Notes under the pieces: model-generated
What the model was told of the DNA's origin: nothing
Databases searched by the model: none
What the model saw: the letters and a program-made list of their open reading frames with translations, nothing else
Source of the DNA: a virus
Length of the DNA stretch: 22,130 nucleotides
Direction: 5' to 3' (one strand)
Virus record (IMG/VR): IMGVR_UViG_3300026519_000071
Span: 1 to 22,130 of that record
Part shown: piece after piece, positions 20,294 to 22,130 of the stretch
How positions within the stretch are numbered: the stretch's first letter is position 1
How the letters are laid out: the number at the start of each line of letters is the position of its first letter
Program-made: the position numbers and the translations under genes

Positions 20294-21292
20294 ATGAAAG
20301 ACGAACCCAAAACCATCGCGCATCCGCTGAACAACACGGCAGAAACTGTGCGCGATATTATGGCTGATCTCAGCCATCACGACCCGATCGAGACGCCTGA
20401 AGGTTTTGATCTTACGAAATCGCATCTGATCTCCGTGCCAGACCACCGGAAGGTCGAAGACCTGACATCCAAACACCGGGATGCGGCTCAATTCCTGAAA
20501 CCAGCGCGTCGCGAAGGCACAGCAAAATTCGATGATCTGCAAAGCCTGATCAATTGGATCAATCGGTTTAAAGGCGACACATCGGCTCTATTTGCAAAAC
20601 CGGACATGAAAGCCCCCACGCTGACTTGTGTGGCTGACTACCATGGAGAGGGCGCAGCGGATCAAACCACACCGACAGGCGACCCGACCGCACGGCACTG
20701 CCATCACCGTGCGATCTATGACTTCCCCCTGTCGGAAGAGTGGAAGGCTTGGATGGGCATTTCTGGCGAGCCGCTGGAAAAGGATGATTTGGGTGAATTC
20801 ATCGAAGCCAACGCCAAGGATATCATGGACCCGACACCCGCAGTTTTGAAGGCTGTCGAGCATGACAAAAACGAAAATTGGGAAAACCGTCTAATCAAAA
20901 CTGCCCAGCAGATCGAGGGGCGCTATGGCCAGCTGACGCAGCTGCTCGCGATGTCGAAGCAGTTTCAGATCTTCGAATCCAGCGATCTAAAGGTTAGCAC
21001 AAACCGTGACACCGGTGAGTCCGAGATCCAGTTCTTGAACGAACATAAAGGCGCAGATGGCCAACCACTGAATATTCCGAACCTGATAATCATTGCCATT
21101 CCGGTGTTCATGGGTGGCGCGCTTTACCGCATGCCGGTTCGGTTCCGTTATCGCAAAATGGGCGGCAATATTCGGTTCATTATGTCGATCTACAACCCCG
21201 AGAAATCCTTCGAAGCCGCATTCAAAGAAGCCATTCTTGAGGCAACTGAAGCGACGGAACTACCTACATTCTTAGGCTCACCCGAAACCTGA
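20294..21292 (+). CDS. DUF2303 family protein (YfdQ-like)
   Basis: 332 aa, typical length. Characteristic features are the N-terminal helical ETVRDIMADL segment, RREGTAKFDDLQSLINWINR, TLTCVADYHG with the following Asp/His-rich segment, FPLSEEWKAWMG, and LGEFIEANAKDI. The C-terminal part has IAIPVFMGGALYRMPVRFRY and then IYNPEKSFEAAFKEAI. The family is common in prophages, including YfdQ of E. coli CPS-53, and its biochemical function is not established. AAGGGA lies eight bases before the ATG. It is the largest early right-arm gene. Confidence 0.9.
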   Translation: MKDEPKTIAHPLNNTAETVRDIMADLSHHDPIETPEGFDLTKSHLISVPDHRKVEDLTSKHRDAAQFLKPARREGTAKFDDLQSLINWINRFKGDTSALFAKPDMKAPTLTCVADYHGEGAADQTTPTGDPTARHCHHRAIYDFPLSEEWKAWMGISGEPLEKDDLGEFIEANAKDIMDPTPAVLKAVEHDKNENWENRLIKTAQQIEGRYGQLTQLLAMSKQFQIFESSDLKVSTNRDTGESEIQFLNEHKGADGQPLNIPNLIIIAIPVFMGGALYRMPVRFRYRKMGGNIRFIMSIYNPEKSFEAAFKEAILEATEATELPTFLGSPET

Positions 21293-21301
21293 TCTCTTTG
21301 T

Positions 21302-21325
21302 CTGGCCCTCTTGATCGAGGGCCAG
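21302..21325 (+). other. Perfect 9-bp hairpin between early genes
   Basis: CTGGCCCTC and GAGGGCCAG with a six-base loop lie just after the DUF2303 stop. No T-run follows, so it is more likely an mRNA end-protection or processing structure than a terminator. Confidence 0.5.
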
Positions 21326-21353
21326 TGATGGAAATCAGAGTGGAGAAAATTTT

Positions 21354-21593
21354 ATGAAAAACACACAAGCAGAGCTGACCGACCACCTATTCAATCAGCT
21401 TGACCGCCTGTCCAACAAAGAAATGACGGCGGAGCAGATCGAGCAAGAAGTGGCGCGCACCAAGGCCATCGTCTCGGTTGCCGACAAAATCGTGAGCAAC
21501 GCCGACTTGCAGCTCAAGGCAGCAAAACTGTTTGCGGAACATGGCTCTGTCGTCCTACCCCACCTACCTCAAATCGGAGGGCCATCGGAATGA
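21354..21593 (+). CDS. 79-aa helical early protein
   Basis: MKNTQAELTDHLFNQLDRLS followed by the segment MTAEQIEQEVARTKAIVSVA, then DKIVSNADLQLKAAKL: a near-all-helical protein of the kind often placed directly upstream of phage HNH genes (the E...R.KAI..VA..I..NA pattern). GGAG lies eight bases before the ATG. The last bases overlap the HNH start. No function known. Confidence 0.72.
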   Translation: MKNTQAELTDHLFNQLDRLSNKEMTAEQIEQEVARTKAIVSVADKIVSNADLQLKAAKLFAEHGSVVLPHLPQIGGPSE

Positions 21594-22130
21594 AACACCT
21601 GGCTTACAACACCAAGGAACTTGCGTGGATTGAGGAGCACAAAACACAGCTCCGACGTGTTTCGCATGCAAAATTTTGCGTCAAATTCCACCGCGATGAT
21701 GTATCCCTCAAAAACTTCAACGGTCTATGCAAGCGCAAGGGTTGGATGACAGGTCGAACAGGACAATTCGTGCCGGGGCAACCCGCCCGCAATAAGGGTA
21801 AGAAAATGCCCTTCAACGCAAACACTGCAAAGACGCAGTTCAAAAAAGGTCAGTTACCGCACAACACAAAACACCTCGGTCACGAGCGGCTATCAAAAGA
21901 TGGTTACGTTGAGATCAGCGTGGCCCATACGAACCCACACACAGGCTATGAAAGACGCTATGTCCACAAACACCGTTATTTGTGGTTAAAGGCCAATGGA
22001 CCGATCCCGAAAGATTATGTTCTTAAATGCTTGGGTAATGACAAAACAAATTCCGACCCATCGAACTGGAAAGCTATCCCGCGCGCAATGCTGCCCCGCC
22101 TGAATGGGCGTTTCGGGCGGGATTACGACA
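21590..22130 (+). CDS. HNH-type endonuclease family protein (cut by the window edge)
   Basis: The first 180 codons are present and open to the right edge. Residues 25-60 (FHRDDVSLKNFNGLCKRKGW) are an HTH-like DNA-recognition segment, followed by basic repeats (GQPARNKGKKM) like those in phage homing-type HNH proteins. The C-terminal part YVHKHRYLWLKANGPIPKDY and NDKTNSDPSNW matches HNH_3-type domains, but the usual second His of the V.H.DGN segment reads VLKCLGN, so the active site looks altered. The ATG overlaps the previous stop and has GGAGG nine bases upstream. Confidence 0.82.
   Translation, partial: MKHLAYNTKELAWIEEHKTQLRRVSHAKFCVKFHRDDVSLKNFNGLCKRKGWMTGRTGQFVPGQPARNKGKKMPFNANTAKTQFKKGQLPHNTKHLGHERLSKDGYVEISVAHTNPHTGYERRYVHKHRYLWLKANGPIPKDYVLKCLGNDKTNSDPSNWKAIPRAMLPRLNGRFGRDYD

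Overview
The window lies inside a tailed-phage genome, most likely a lambda/HK97-type siphophage prophage of an alphaproteobacterium. The structural genes are HK97-type (P27 small terminase, HK97 large terminase and portal, S49 prohead protease, HK97-fold capsid, gp10, DUF3168). The tail chaperones resemble those of the alphaproteobacterial gene transfer agent. The host assignment is an inference from protein style; no host gene, tRNA, integrase, att site or lysis gene is visible, and both ends are cut inside phage genes (tape measure on the left, HNH protein on the right).

Layout. Positions 1-11,625 (minus strand) hold the late module, read right to left: a small decoration-like protein, HNH endonuclease, TerS, TerL, portal, S49 protease, major capsid protein, a small coiled-coil protein, connector, head-tail adaptor, HK97 gp10, tail terminator, tail tube, two tail chaperone frames joined by a predicted -1 frameshift, and the tape measure protein. 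Positions 11,665-16,419 (minus) hold the middle/replication module: a DNA methylase, small DNA-binding proteins, two tiny coupled ORFs, a zinc-binding protein, two tandem paralogous replication-initiator-like proteins, a candidate replication origin (DnaA boxes, pyrimidine tract, helically phased repeats), and two further genes, the second of which is a candidate late regulator. Leftward intrinsic terminators sit at 16,385, 13,312 and 11,665 and split this strand into blocks.

Positions 16,446-19,256 are the immunity region. It contains a structured non-coding stretch, a zinc-ribbon gene antiparallel to an early gene, a CII-like and a Cro-like gene (minus), and a short CI-like repressor (plus) without a self-cleavage domain. 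A membrane-anchored accessory protein and an antisense pair of small ORFs follow. The same 18-bp operator occurs in the cro promoter and twice at a second, palindromic promoter near 19,150, which implies one repressor controls both arms.

Positions 19,275-22,130 (plus) are the rightward early operon: three very small coupled genes, a 140-aa protein, a DUF2303 (YfdQ-like) protein, a 79-aa protein and a second HNH protein running off the edge. Working model: CI silences both arms; on induction the leftward arm makes Cro/CII, replication proteins and then late genes, while the rightward arm makes accessory early proteins.
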